A DNA stretch of 64,000 nt from Paenibacillus sp. 19GGS1-52 (GTDB lineage Bacteria > Bacillota > Bacilli > Paenibacillales > Paenibacillaceae): positions 2,418,001-2,482,000 of the forward strand of contig NZ_CP059724.1 in the NCBI RefSeq assembly GCF_022369515.1, given 5' to 3'. Each line of letters opens with the position of its first letter. The stretch's first letter is position 1. The notes beneath the pieces are model-generated. The model did no database searches, was not told where the DNA came from, and worked only from the letters and a program-made list of their open reading frames with translations. A program made the translations under genes and the position numbers. Of this stretch, positions 44,004 to 52,582 are shown piece by piece.

Positions 44004-44873
44004 TTAGGTCTGACGAAAGCCTTCACCATGTACATCGTGCACATCACTGATGATCACAAAGGCCTGCGGATCGATAGATTTCACGAGTTGACTGAGTCGG
44101 TGAATCTCCTGCCTCGATACCACGCAGTACACCATGTGCTTAGCCTGCTTGGAATATGCGCCGATTGCTGGAATCAGAGTCACGCCGCGATCCATATCCG
44201 CCGTAATCAGATCGGCGATTTGGGGGGCATAGTCGCTGATTATGGTGAAAGCCTTTGCGGCATAGGCACCTTCTTGAATGAAATCAATCACACGTGATGA
44301 GATAAAGACTGCGACCAATGTATATAATATTTTTTCTCTAGGGATATATAGCAGTGAAGAGCCAATGATGAGGATATCTACGGCCAGAATAATCTGTCCC
44401 ATACTCCAGCCGAAGTTACGGCCAAGAATTCGCGCTACAATGTCTACACCGCCGGTGGTACCTCCGAAACGGAATACGATACCAAGACCAGCGCCTAGCG
44501 TTACCCCGGCATATAATGAAGCAAGAATAAAATCATTTTCGGTAGTGAAGGGTACAATCCAACCTGCGGAGATCATTCTTTCGAATAACCATAGGAAAAA
44601 AGACAACGCTCCAATACCTACACCGGTGTAGGCAATCTGATGGGCACCAAGAACTTTCCAGCCAAGCAGAAACAGCGGTAGATTCAGCAGGAGTGTCGTT
44701 AGGAAGATGGGGATGCCAAAAGCATAGTTGAGCAGGATCGTAATCCCGGTCACTCCACCCTCCATTAGCTGGTTGGGAATAATAAAATATAGCAGACCAA
44801 AGGCATACACTGCGGCTCCCAGCATGATGGGGGCTGATGTTTTACTAATTGCAATAATTTTGGATGAATTCAT
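44004..44873 (-). CDS. ypjC: YitT/YpjC family membrane protein
   Basis: The only clear - strand gene. 289 residues, with five or six membrane helices (DUF161/YitT core with GGVTGITILLNY and FGGTTGGVDI signatures) and a C-terminal DUF2179 domain of about 80 residues (VVSRQEIHRLSQLVKSIDP). GAGGG precedes ATG. Function unknown. In B. subtilis ypjC is in the same place. Confidence 0.88.
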   Translation of the reverse strand: MNSSKIIAISKTSAPIMLGAAVYAFGLLYFIIPNQLMEGGVTGITILLNYAFGIPIFLTTLLLNLPLFLLGWKVLGAHQIAYTGVGIGALSFFLWLFERMISAGWIVPFTTENDFILASLYAGVTLGAGLGIVFRFGGTTGGVDIVARILGRNFGWSMGQIILAVDILIIGSSLLYIPREKILYTLVAVFISSRVIDFIQEGAYAAKAFTIISDYAPQIADLITADMDRGVTLIPAIGAYSKQAKHMVYCVVSRQEIHRLSQLVKSIDPQAFVIISDVHDVHGEGFRQT

Positions 44874-45011
44874 AAAATCCCTCGTTAGGCCACTATGGGC
44901 AGTTTTTCTTATAACATAATGTTTTGCTGCTAATTTCAGTCGTGCATTACTACAATGCCTACAATTAAGTATACCTTTTGTTGTCAGATGCTATAAAATA
45001 TTAAAAAAAAT

Positions 45012-45040
45012 TTGTCTTCAAAACGTCTTTACGATAACAT
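45012..45040 (+). promoter_or_regulatory. Candidate sigma-A promoter before mazG
   Basis: TTGTCT (45012-45017), 17-bp spacer, TAACAT (45035-45040); start about 40 bases before the gene. Confidence 0.45.
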
Positions 45041-45088
45041 AGGGGCAAACAGAAGGCAAGATGAAGCAAGGGGGCGAAGTAACTATTT

Positions 45089-45418
45089 ATGGACAGAAGT
45101 CTTGGTGAAATCCAGCGTGAGGTAGACGCTTATATATCTCAGTTTAAGGAAGGGTACTTCAGTCCGTTATCAATGCTTGCCCGCATGTCCGAAGAAGTCG
45201 GAGAATTGGCCCGTGAAGTAAACCACCAATTTGGCGAGAAACCGAAACGTTCCGATGAAGCAGAAAATTCAATTGAGCTTGAATTGGGTGATATCTTATT
45301 TATTACGATCTGCTTCGCCAATTCACTGGGTATCGACCTTACGGAAGCTCACGATAAAGTAATGCACAAGTTCAATACCCGGGATGCTGGACGATGGACA
45401 ATGAAAAACACCGATTAG
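45089..45418 (+). CDS. ypjD: MazG-like nucleotide pyrophosphohydrolase (YpjD)
   Basis: 109 residues. Helical MazG fold with metal-binding E-E-V-G-E-L and E-L-E-L-G-D-I-L-F motifs. The family hydrolyses (d)NTPs to monophosphates and pyrophosphate. GGGGGCG upstream. Located between ypjC and dapB as in B. subtilis. Confidence 0.9.
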   Translation: MDRSLGEIQREVDAYISQFKEGYFSPLSMLARMSEEVGELAREVNHQFGEKPKRSDEAENSIELELGDILFITICFANSLGIDLTEAHDKVMHKFNTRDAGRWTMKNTD

Positions 45419-45477
45419 GCAGCTACTTCATATGCTGTACCAAACGAACGGCATTTAGTCGTTAGGGTGGTGTGTAT

Positions 45478-45999
45478 ATGAATCCAAGTGATTATGTAAA
45501 AGAGGCTTACCGCCATATATTGCGCAGTGATTTTGCCGAAGCCATTGTCTGTTTTGAGGCTGCTATTGCTGCTAGTCCGGCTGATGCTGAGGTTAGGTAT
45601 CGCTGTTCCATAACATATGCCCGCAGCGGCATGTTGGATCGGGCATTAGAGCATGTTGCTGCTGCTGTAAAGCTTGATAGCAGCAAACCCGAGTATAATC
45701 TGCATCTGCAGCATTTGCAGGCGCTAATGCTTGTGCAGGAAGCCAAGCGGTTGCTTGAAGATGAACGGACGCGTACTCACAACCCGTATCATCCGATTAC
45801 CCTACTAAAAGAAGCGATTTCTCTAGACCCTTTATATGGAGACGCTTATGTGTGGCTAGCCATTGCGCATAGTCGAATGAATGAGCATTTACAAGCTATC
45901 GCAACCTTGAAAGAGGTTATGTCCTTGCATCCAGACGATTCGGGATTGCGGCAATTGATGAAGGATCTGCAAAAATCACTACAGTCTTATCTGCAGTAA
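45478..45999 (+). CDS. Tetratricopeptide-repeat protein
   Basis: 173 residues with TPR-like helical pairs: ILRSDFAEAIVCFEAAI, GMLDRALEHVAAAVKL and LLKEAISLDPLYGDAYVWLA. ATG 45478 lies seven bases after GGGTGG; GTG 45472 is an alternative. Likely protein-protein interaction; partner unknown. It is an addition relative to B. subtilis between ypjD and dapB. Confidence 0.75.
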   Translation: MNPSDYVKEAYRHILRSDFAEAIVCFEAAIAASPADAEVRYRCSITYARSGMLDRALEHVAAAVKLDSSKPEYNLHLQHLQALMLVQEAKRLLEDERTRTHNPYHPITLLKEAISLDPLYGDAYVWLAIAHSRMNEHLQAIATLKEVMSLHPDDSGLRQLMKDLQKSLQSYLQ

Positions 46000-46032
46000 T
46001 CATGAGACCACTGAAAGCGAGGACGAAAGCAT

Positions 46033-46836
46033 ATGAGTGACAAGATCAGGGTAATTGTATCTGGCGCAGGCGGAAGAATGGGCAAGGAAGTTATAAAGCT
46101 GGTACTACAGGATGAAGAGCTGGAACTGGCAGCTGCTGTGGATCGATCAACAATGGATACGGATGCAGGTCGACTTGTGGGTCTGGAGGAAACCGGGATA
46201 CTGGTTACATCTAATCTGGAGGCTGCTCTCGCAGAGAGTAACGCAGACGTATTAGTTGATTTCACTATCCCACAATCCGCCTATGAGAATACGGCACTGG
46301 CAATCAAATATGGGGTGCGTCCGGTTATCGGTACAACCGGATTCACTCCGGAGCAGATCAAGGAGCTGGACAAGCAGTGCCAAGAGCAGGGGATTGGCGG
46401 ATTGATTGCTCCTAACTTCTCCATAGGAGCTATTCTTATGATGAAATTCGCGGCGCAGGCCGCAAAGTATTTTCCTCATCTGGAGATTATCGAGTATCAT
46501 GGAGACCAGAAGCTAGATGCACCTTCAGGGACCGCAATCAAGACGGCGGAGATGATCTCGGAAGTACGGAAGGAGCTTCGTCAGGGCAATCCTCAGGAAG
46601 AGGAGACCATTGAAGGAGCACGTGGTGGTTATTATAACGGATTTCGCATCCACAGCGTCCGTCTTCCCGGTGTTTTTGCCCAGGAGGAAGTCATTTTTGG
46701 TGGCTATGGACAGTCATTAAAGATCCGTCATGATTCTTACGAACGGGCAGGATATATGCCAGGGGTCAAGATGGGTGTGCAAAAAGTGATGGGATATACG
46801 GGTTTAATATATGGATTTGAGCATTTTATAGATTAG
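46033..46836 (+). CDS. dapB: 4-hydroxy-tetrahydrodipicolinate reductase
   Basis: 267 residues. N-terminal G-A-G-G-R-M-G NAD(P)-binding motif and the E-Y-H-G-D-Q-K-L-D-A-P-S-G-T catalytic segment. Acts in lysine and dipicolinate synthesis, the latter relevant to spores. Confidence 0.96.
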   Translation: MSDKIRVIVSGAGGRMGKEVIKLVLQDEELELAAAVDRSTMDTDAGRLVGLEETGILVTSNLEAALAESNADVLVDFTIPQSAYENTALAIKYGVRPVIGTTGFTPEQIKELDKQCQEQGIGGLIAPNFSIGAILMMKFAAQAAKYFPHLEIIEYHGDQKLDAPSGTAIKTAEMISEVRKELRQGNPQEEETIEGARGGYYNGFRIHSVRLPGVFAQEEVIFGGYGQSLKIRHDSYERAGYMPGVKMGVQKVMGYTGLIYGFEHFID

Positions 46837-46854
46837 TCGGGGAGGAAGACCATA

Positions 46855-47274
46855 ATGAAGATTGCTTTTATTGCGCATGATCGCAAAAAGGATGAAATGG
46901 TTAACTTTGTAACAGCCTATGAACATGTCTTTATAGGACATGAATTGTTTTCTACAGGCACAACCGGATTGCGAATTATGGAAGTAACGAAGCTGCAGAT
47001 TCATCGTTACATGTCTGGACCACTGGGTGGGGATCAGCAGATCGGTGCGATGGTAGCTCAAGATGAGCTGGATCTAATTATTTTCTTGCGTGACCCGCTG
47101 ATGGCACAGCCGCATGAGCCAGATATTACGGCATTGTTGCGCCTTTGTGATGTATACGGAATTCCAGTTGCAACGAACATTGCTACGGCTGAAATTCTGG
47201 TCAAGGCTATCGATCGTGGTGATTTCGCCTGGCGTGACCTAGTACATAAGTACAAGCCGGGTGTAGATGAATGA
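46855..47274 (+). CDS. mgsA: Methylglyoxal synthase
   Basis: 139 residues. I-A-H-D-x-K-K-D at the start, S-T-G-T-T-G phosphate loop, G-P-L-G-G-D and F-L-R-D-P-L motif with the catalytic Asp. It converts DHAP to methylglyoxal. GGGGAGGAAG precedes ATG; the end overlaps bshB1. Confidence 0.96.
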   Translation: MKIAFIAHDRKKDEMVNFVTAYEHVFIGHELFSTGTTGLRIMEVTKLQIHRYMSGPLGGDQQIGAMVAQDELDLIIFLRDPLMAQPHEPDITALLRLCDVYGIPVATNIATAEILVKAIDRGDFAWRDLVHKYKPGVDE

Positions 47275-47969
47275 AGCTGGATATTCTAGTATTCGGAGCG
47301 CACGCGGATGATGCCGAAATTGGCATGGCAGGTACCATCGCCAAGCATGCTGCTGCAGGGCTCAAAGTTGGTCTGTGTGATTTAACGGCTGCGGAAATGT
47401 CCTCAAACGGGACGGTAGAACGTCGAAAGGCGGAGGCGCAGCAAGCAGCAGAGGTGCTGGGAGCGGTTGTGCGAAGTAATTTGGGACTTCCTGACCGAGG
47501 ACTTTATATGACAGAAGCCCATGTGGCAGCGGTGGCAGCAGAGATTCGCCGTTTTGCACCGGCTGTGGTCTTCGCTCCTTATTGGGAGGACCGTCATCCC
47601 GACCATATTGCTTGCAGCAAGCTGGTCGAAGAGGCGGTATTTAATGCCAAGCTGCGCAAATATATGCCGGACAAGCCGGCTGTACCTGCGCCACAGCTGT
47701 ATTTTTATTTCATAAACGATCTGGGACGAACGGATCTTGTCGTCGATGTGACTGACCAATACGCACTGAAGGAACAATCTCTTGCCTGCTATCGATCCCA
47801 ATTCGAGAAAGCGCCAGGAGAGGATTATGTGATCACTCCGTTGACTGAGGGGTACATCGAGCGTGTCCGTTCCAGAGATATGCTGCTTGGTCAGCGCAGA
47901 CTTATTCCTTATGCGGAAGGTTTTGCCACAAAAATTCCTTATGTGGTAGAAATGTTTGCTAGCAAATGA
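47271..47969 (+). CDS. bshB1: Bacillithiol N-acetyl-GlcN-malate deacetylase
   Basis: 232 residues, PIG-L/LmbE zinc deacetylase: A-H-A-D-D-A-E-I-G near the start and D-R-H-P-D-H at about residue 110 provide the metal ligands. It deacetylates GlcNAc-malate in bacillithiol synthesis. ATG overlaps the mgsA stop. Confidence 0.94.
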   Translation: MKLDILVFGAHADDAEIGMAGTIAKHAAAGLKVGLCDLTAAEMSSNGTVERRKAEAQQAAEVLGAVVRSNLGLPDRGLYMTEAHVAAVAAEIRRFAPAVVFAPYWEDRHPDHIACSKLVEEAVFNAKLRKYMPDKPAVPAPQLYFYFINDLGRTDLVVDVTDQYALKEQSLACYRSQFEKAPGEDYVITPLTEGYIERVRSRDMLLGQRRLIPYAEGFATKIPYVVEMFASK

Positions 47970-48038
47970 ATGCTTGAACAGAATGAATATAATGAGGAAC
48001 ATGAGGAATAACCACATGTCAAAGAAGGGGACGGAACT

Positions 48039-49199
48039 ATGGACCGGATGTTGAAAATTGGTATTACCTGCTATCCGTCTCTTGGAGGCTCAGGCGTAGT
48101 GGCTACTGAACTGGGCAAGCTGCTGGCTGAGAAAGGCCACGAGGTCCATTTTATTACACACAGTATTCCGTTCCGGCTCGGGACGTTTCAGAAAAATATA
48201 TTTTATCATGAGGTTGAAGTTAACGATTATTATGTGTTTAAATATCCTCCCTATGATCTAGCTCTGGCAACCAAGATGGCACAGGTCGCTAAAATGCAAA
48301 ATTTGGATTTGCTCCATGTCCATTATGCTGTACCGCATGCCGTTTGTGCCTTTCTTGCCAAGAAAATGCTCGGCAATGATATAAAAGTGGTAACCACACT
48401 GCACGGCACGGATATTACAGTGCTGGGCCAGGATGAGTCGCTGAAGGATCTGATCCGCTTGGCCATTAATGAAAGTGATGCTGTTACGGCCGTATCGCAG
48501 GATCTGATTAAAGAAACCCGTCAGGTGTTGGATATTACTCGTGATATTGACCTGACTTATAACTTTGTAGATAAACGTGTCTATTATCCACGCGATGTGT
48601 CGGATCTGCGTAGTGATTTTGCCTCACCGGATGAAAAGATACTTATGCATATCTCGAACTTTCGTCCCGTTAAAAGAGTGAGTGACGTTGTTGATATTTT
48701 TGCCAAGGTTATTCGTGAGGTGCCATCCCGTCTATTGCTTGTTGGTGAAGGCCCGGATCTGCCCAAAATACAGGCGAAGATCAATGAAATGGGGCTGGAG
48801 GACAAAGTCCGCTTTCTGGGCAGACAGGATGAAATAGCCCAGGTTATTTCTATGGCAGATCTATTGCTTCTTCCCTCCGAGAAGGAAAGCTTTGGGCTGG
48901 TCGCACTGGAAGCGATGGCATGTGGCATACCCACAATTGGTTCGCAAACCGGTGGCATACCGGAATTAATACAGCACGGGAAGACTGGCTTTCTAGCTCC
49001 AATCGGTGATACTACAACTATGGCAAAATATGCAATAGAGTTTCTGTCGGATGATGTAATGGCAGAACAGTTTAGACAAGCTTGCTTGAAGCGCGCCAGT
49101 GATGATTTCAGCAGGGATGCTATAACGAATCAATATGAGGATATATATTACCGTGTACTCGGGTGCAAGGTGCCTAGACTGGATCCAGTCCGGGGGTAA
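48039..49199 (+). CDS. bshA: N-acetyl-glucosaminyl-L-malate synthase
   Basis: 386 residues, GT4 glycosyltransferase: the G-G-S-G-V-V-A start, H-V-H-Y-A-V-P, T-L-H-G-T-D, S-N-F-R-P-V-K-R and E-S-F-G-L-V-A-L-E-A-M. First step in bacillithiol synthesis. bshC is not in this window. Confidence 0.95.
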   Translation: MDRMLKIGITCYPSLGGSGVVATELGKLLAEKGHEVHFITHSIPFRLGTFQKNIFYHEVEVNDYYVFKYPPYDLALATKMAQVAKMQNLDLLHVHYAVPHAVCAFLAKKMLGNDIKVVTTLHGTDITVLGQDESLKDLIRLAINESDAVTAVSQDLIKETRQVLDITRDIDLTYNFVDKRVYYPRDVSDLRSDFASPDEKILMHISNFRPVKRVSDVVDIFAKVIREVPSRLLLVGEGPDLPKIQAKINEMGLEDKVRFLGRQDEIAQVISMADLLLLPSEKESFGLVALEAMACGIPTIGSQTGGIPELIQHGKTGFLAPIGDTTTMAKYAIEFLSDDVMAEQFRQACLKRASDDFSRDAITNQYEDIYYRVLGCKVPRLDPVRG

Positions 49200-49209
49200 G
49201 GAGTTCGTA

Positions 49210-50547
49210 ATGGAATGGAAAATGGCATCTGGTGGCATGGCTGAAGCAGCGGAGCATATAATTGCCCAACTGATGGAGAAGGGCCACGAGGCCTATTGGG
49301 TCGGTGGCTGCATTCGCGATGAGCTGTTAGGCCGACCTGTACACGATATGGATATTACGACCTCTGCGCTACCGGAAGAGGTCATCTCGATCTTTCCGCG
49401 CTGTATTCCTACGGGATTACAGCATGGAACGGTAACAGTGCTGCAGGCAGGTAATGGCTTTGAAGTCACAACGTATCGAACAGAAAGTGGCTATCTCGAC
49501 TATCGCCGGCCTGAGCAGGTCTGTTTTGTTAGTGATGTGAATGAGGATTTACGGCGACGTGACTTTACAATTAACGCCATTTGCTGTGGGATCGAGGGTC
49601 AACTGATCGATCCCTTCGGTGGTGCGGCAGATTTGGAGCGCCAAGTGATACGCTGCGTCGGAGACGCAGAGGAAAGATTTGCAGAGGATGCGCTGCGCAT
49701 GCTTCGCTGCGTGCGCTTTGCGTCTGGTTTAGACTTCTCCGTCACTAAGAATACGTGGCGGGGACTGCTGCGCCAGCGGGATAAGCTGGTGCATATTGCT
49801 GTTGAGCGAGTCCGCGCGGAGCTGGAACGCATTGTAGAGGGGCCGCACCCGCGGCGCGGCCTCGGGATGCTCGTGCGCAGCGGCTTGCTGCCGCGCGGGA
49901 AAGCCCCGTTCCCCTGGACCGGCACCGATCTGGCGGCCGCCGCCGCCCTGAGCGCCGGGATCGGGGAACTGCAGAGCGCCCGCCTGCGGTGGGCGCTCTT
50001 GCTCCATGCCCTGAAGCAGTCGGCCCAAGAGGCCGACGAACTGCTGCGGGCATGGACGTTCCCAGGGACGACGCGGACTAGCGTCGTCTTGGTGCTGCGG
50101 GTCCGCGAAGCCTGGACCGCTGCCCTTGAAGAGGTGCCGCCAGAGGCCGCTTACGGCACGGAGGCACTGCGGCGGCTCTGGATCGCCGCCGTGCTGGCCT
50201 ACGGCAAGGAAGCCGCCGAAGGATGGCTCACCCTGCTGGAAGCCCTGCAAGCAGCGCCGGAGGGCCGCTCTCCAGCTCCTGGCCCTACCTCCGTCCTTGC
50301 TGGCTCCAGCCGCCAAACACTCCCAGCTGCTGCAAGAGAGTGGCTAACGCAAATGCCGCTCAGCAGCCTTGCAGCACTTGCTGTCACCGGCAATGAGCTG
50401 GCGGAGACTTTACAGAAGACCCCGGGGCCCTGGCTTGGCATCATGCTGCAGCAGTTGCTGCAAGCAGCTGCAGTTGGAGATATCCCTAACGATAAACAAT
50501 TATTGCTGCACGAAGCAAAAAGGATGGATGGACATGAGCAACTATGA
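49210..50547 (+). CDS. cca: CCA-adding enzyme (tRNA nucleotidyltransferase)
   Basis: 445 residues. N-terminal nucleotidyltransferase signature G-G-C-I-R-D and D-M-D-I-T-T; R-R-R-D-F-T-I-N-A and E-D-A-L-R-M-L-R-C motifs. It adds or repairs CCA at tRNA 3' ends. ATG 49210 is used; a longer version would overlap bshA. From about 49.83 to 50.33 kb the gene is strikingly GC-rich compared with its neighbours, with many Ala, Arg, Leu residues in the C-terminal helical part. Confidence 0.94.
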   Translation: MEWKMASGGMAEAAEHIIAQLMEKGHEAYWVGGCIRDELLGRPVHDMDITTSALPEEVISIFPRCIPTGLQHGTVTVLQAGNGFEVTTYRTESGYLDYRRPEQVCFVSDVNEDLRRRDFTINAICCGIEGQLIDPFGGAADLERQVIRCVGDAEERFAEDALRMLRCVRFASGLDFSVTKNTWRGLLRQRDKLVHIAVERVRAELERIVEGPHPRRGLGMLVRSGLLPRGKAPFPWTGTDLAAAAALSAGIGELQSARLRWALLLHALKQSAQEADELLRAWTFPGTTRTSVVLVLRVREAWTAALEEVPPEAAYGTEALRRLWIAAVLAYGKEAAEGWLTLLEALQAAPEGRSPAPGPTSVLAGSSRQTLPAAAREWLTQMPLSSLAALAVTGNELAETLQKTPGPWLGIMLQQLLQAAAVGDIPNDKQLLLHEAKRMDGHEQL

Positions 50548-51334
50548 AACGCTACGTTTAAGTCAATTGAAGAGGAATTCATCTGCTTCTAATTGGTCTG
50601 GCGGGATGCAGCTGCTGGAGACGGTAGTGTCCACTCAGGAGGAAGCAAAAAGACTAGCCGAGAGCGGCGCACCCGAAGGGACAGCTGTCTTTGCTGAAGA
50701 ACAGACCGGTGGCCGGGGGCGTATGGGACGGAAGTGGCATTCTCCGCGCGGCAAGGGCATCTGGATGAGTGTTGTGCTGCGTCCGAAGCTGCCTCTGCTG
50801 CTGACGCCACAGTTGACCCTTCTGGCTGGAGTAGCTGTATGCACAGCAATACGTCGGGTTACCGGTGTAGAAGCTGGCATTAAATGGCCAAATGATCTGC
50901 TGGCAGGAGGACGCAAAATCTGTGGAATCCTACTGGAATCCTCGCTAAGAGAAGGAGGACTTCATTACTGCATTGCCGGAATTGGGATTGCTGTGAACCT
51001 GACGGAAGATGATTATCCGGATTATCTACGCGGAGTTGGCACTTCATTGTTAATACAACGTGGAGGTATTCCTGTAGACCGTTCAGAGTTAGCGGGAGAA
51101 GTGCTGGCCGAGCTCGAATATCAGTACAATCTGTATATGGAGCAAGGATTTAAGCCTATCCGGGAGCTTTGGGAATCGATGTCGGTCACCCTTGGGCGCC
51201 AAATCGTCCTGAATACACCGCAAGGTCGCAGTGAAGGCACGGCGGTGGGTCTGGACGACAACGGAGGATTGCTGCTAAAAGATGATAGTGGGCATATTAC
51301 CAACGTGTGCTCGGGTGAAATTGAGATTATCTGA
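50534..51334 (+). CDS. birA: Biotin--[acetyl-CoA-carboxylase] ligase without HTH domain
   Basis: 266 residues. The catalytic domain begins at once (LLETVVSTQEEAKRLAE), with the G-R-G-R-M-G-R biotinyl-AMP loop and the K-W-P-N-D catalytic segment, and a C-terminal SH3-like domain. The winged-helix DNA-binding domain of B. subtilis BirA is missing; the sequence upstream is the cca C-terminus in another frame. It should act as a ligase but not as the biotin repressor. ATG 50534 overlaps cca by 14 bases; ATG 50528 is an alternative. Confidence 0.92.
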   Translation: MSNYETLRLSQLKRNSSASNWSGGMQLLETVVSTQEEAKRLAESGAPEGTAVFAEEQTGGRGRMGRKWHSPRGKGIWMSVVLRPKLPLLLTPQLTLLAGVAVCTAIRRVTGVEAGIKWPNDLLAGGRKICGILLESSLREGGLHYCIAGIGIAVNLTEDDYPDYLRGVGTSLLIQRGGIPVDRSELAGEVLAELEYQYNLYMEQGFKPIRELWESMSVTLGRQIVLNTPQGRSEGTAVGLDDNGGLLLKDDSGHITNVCSGEIEII

Positions 51335-51336
51335 AA

Positions 51337-51369
51337 TGGCAAGGGTCTCATCCCTTGTCATATTTTTTT
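51337..51369 (+). terminator. Intrinsic terminator after birA
   Basis: TGGCAAGGG (51337-51345) with CCCTTGTCA (51352-51360), then seven T. Confidence 0.85.
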
Positions 51370-51425
51370 GAACGATAAGAATGTACATGTTTCACACGAT
51401 AAATGATCCTTCTGTTTCTTCTTAG
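51370..51425 (+). repeat. Intergenic repeat copy B
   Basis: ATAAGAATGTACATGTTTCA (51375-51394) plus CACGATAAATGATCCTTC. It follows a terminator directly and is the closest match to the sequence reconstructed by joining the IS110 flanks. The two-stem second module is absent. Confidence 0.65.
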
Positions 51426-51453
51426 TGTAATTAAGTATTGTTTTTGATATAAT
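51425..51453 (+). promoter_or_regulatory. panB operon promoter, extended -10
   Basis: TGATATAAT with -10 at 51448-51453 and a weak GTGTAA -35 17 bases upstream; start about 51460. Confidence 0.55.
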
Positions 51454-51459
51454 ATATTT

Positions 51460-51665
51460 AGAGGCGGTATCCATATGTTTGAGCTGCACTCTGGTTGGTG
51501 AATGATGCAAATGGATAGTATTTTGAAAAGTACCTTCATAACTGTGTTGACGGTTACGTTGGATTCTGCTCTGAGCCGTAAGGACCGAGACAGAAGGGAC
51601 GATCGCGAGTGACTCTTTTTTGCCCTTCGGACCTATTTAGCGGATTTCTGCTAAAGGGTTTTTTT
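51460..51665 (+). ncRNA. Structured panB leader, candidate pan-motif RNA
   Basis: The leader holds TATCCA (51468-51473) able to pair with TGGATA (51514-51519), a second hairpin region around GACGG/CCGTA (about 51552-51582), and ends in a terminator hairpin (51623-51665). Pan-motif RNAs are known in leaders of Firmicute panB operons. I could not match the two bulged A positions of that motif by eye, so the family is an inference; a structured, attenuation-type leader is more certain. Confidence 0.45.
51623..51665 (+). terminator. Leader terminator before panB
   Basis: CCC (51623-51625) and GGG (51656-51658) close a stem with TTTAGC (51636-51641)/GCTAAA (51650-51655), followed by seven T, about 50 bases before panB. 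Confidence 0.75.
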
Positions 51666-51714
51666 GTTTGCGCGGTCTATCGCGTATTAATTCGGAAAAG
51701 GGGAATGGAGAGCC

Positions 51715-52581
51715 ATGGCAGACAAACAGCCACTGAATATTGTCAAAATGAAGAAAATGAAAGCAGAGGGTGTGCCGCTGAGCATGCTGACTGCTTATGA
51801 TTATCCTTCGGCCCGATTGGCCGAGGAAGCCGGAATTGATCTTATACTTGTTGGTGATTCTTTAGGGAATGTAGTGTTAGGATATGATACTACCCTGCCG
51901 GTTACGATTGATGATATGGTCTATCACACTCGCTCAGTGACCCGGGGAGCGCAGCACACATTTATTGTGGCGGATATGCCGTTTATGACGTATCACGGAA
52001 GTATTGATGAGAGCTTGCGTGGCGTACGCCGCTTAATGCAGGAAGGTCGGGCTCAAGCCGTTAAGATGGAGGGCGGTCTAGAGATTTGCGCAACAGTGGC
52101 TGCTGTGGTTGCGGCAGGCGTACCCGTGCTGGGACATATTGGTCTTACTCCCCAGTCGGTGAATATGATCGGCGGTTACCGTATTCAAGGCAAAGATGCC
52201 AAAGATGCCCAGCGCTTGATGGATGAAGCGAAGGCGCTCGAAGCCGCTGGAGCTTTTGGCATCGTCTTGGAGCTGGTTACAGAAGAGGTTGCTGATGCTA
52301 TCTCCAAAGCCCTTAGCATTCCAACCATTGGAATTGGTGCAGGTCGTTATTGTGATGGTCAGGTGCTGGTGTACCATGATTTGCTGCGTTACGCTTCTCC
52401 GTATCGGGAGAAACGATTCGTCAAAACCTACGCCGATATAGGAAACCAGATACGTGAGGGAATCAGCCAATATGTTCTGGAAGTGAAAGAACGTTCATTC
52501 CCCGACGAAAGCCATGTCTTTACCGCGGACGAAAGTGTACTGGAATCTTTATACGGCGCAGCCGAAAAAGGAGCGAAATAA
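51715..52581 (+). CDS. panB: 3-methyl-2-oxobutanoate hydroxymethyltransferase
   Basis: 288 residues, TIM-barrel: L-T-A-Y-D-Y-P-S-A, G-D-S-L-G-N-V-V-L-G and G-H-I-G-L-T-P-Q. First committed step to pantoate. panC follows after one base. Confidence 0.96.
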   Translation: MADKQPLNIVKMKKMKAEGVPLSMLTAYDYPSARLAEEAGIDLILVGDSLGNVVLGYDTTLPVTIDDMVYHTRSVTRGAQHTFIVADMPFMTYHGSIDESLRGVRRLMQEGRAQAVKMEGGLEICATVAAVVAAGVPVLGHIGLTPQSVNMIGGYRIQGKDAKDAQRLMDEAKALEAAGAFGIVLELVTEEVADAISKALSIPTIGIGAGRYCDGQVLVYHDLLRYASPYREKRFVKTYADIGNQIREGISQYVLEVKERSFPDESHVFTADESVLESLYGAAEKGAK

Positions 52582-52582
52582 G

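Noticed and set aside
43914..44297. + strand frame across the ypjC gene
   Set aside because: Antisense shadow of a well-supported membrane protein gene.
49729..50316. Long antisense open frame in cca
   Set aside because: Explained by the high GC content of the real cca gene, which has clear motifs.
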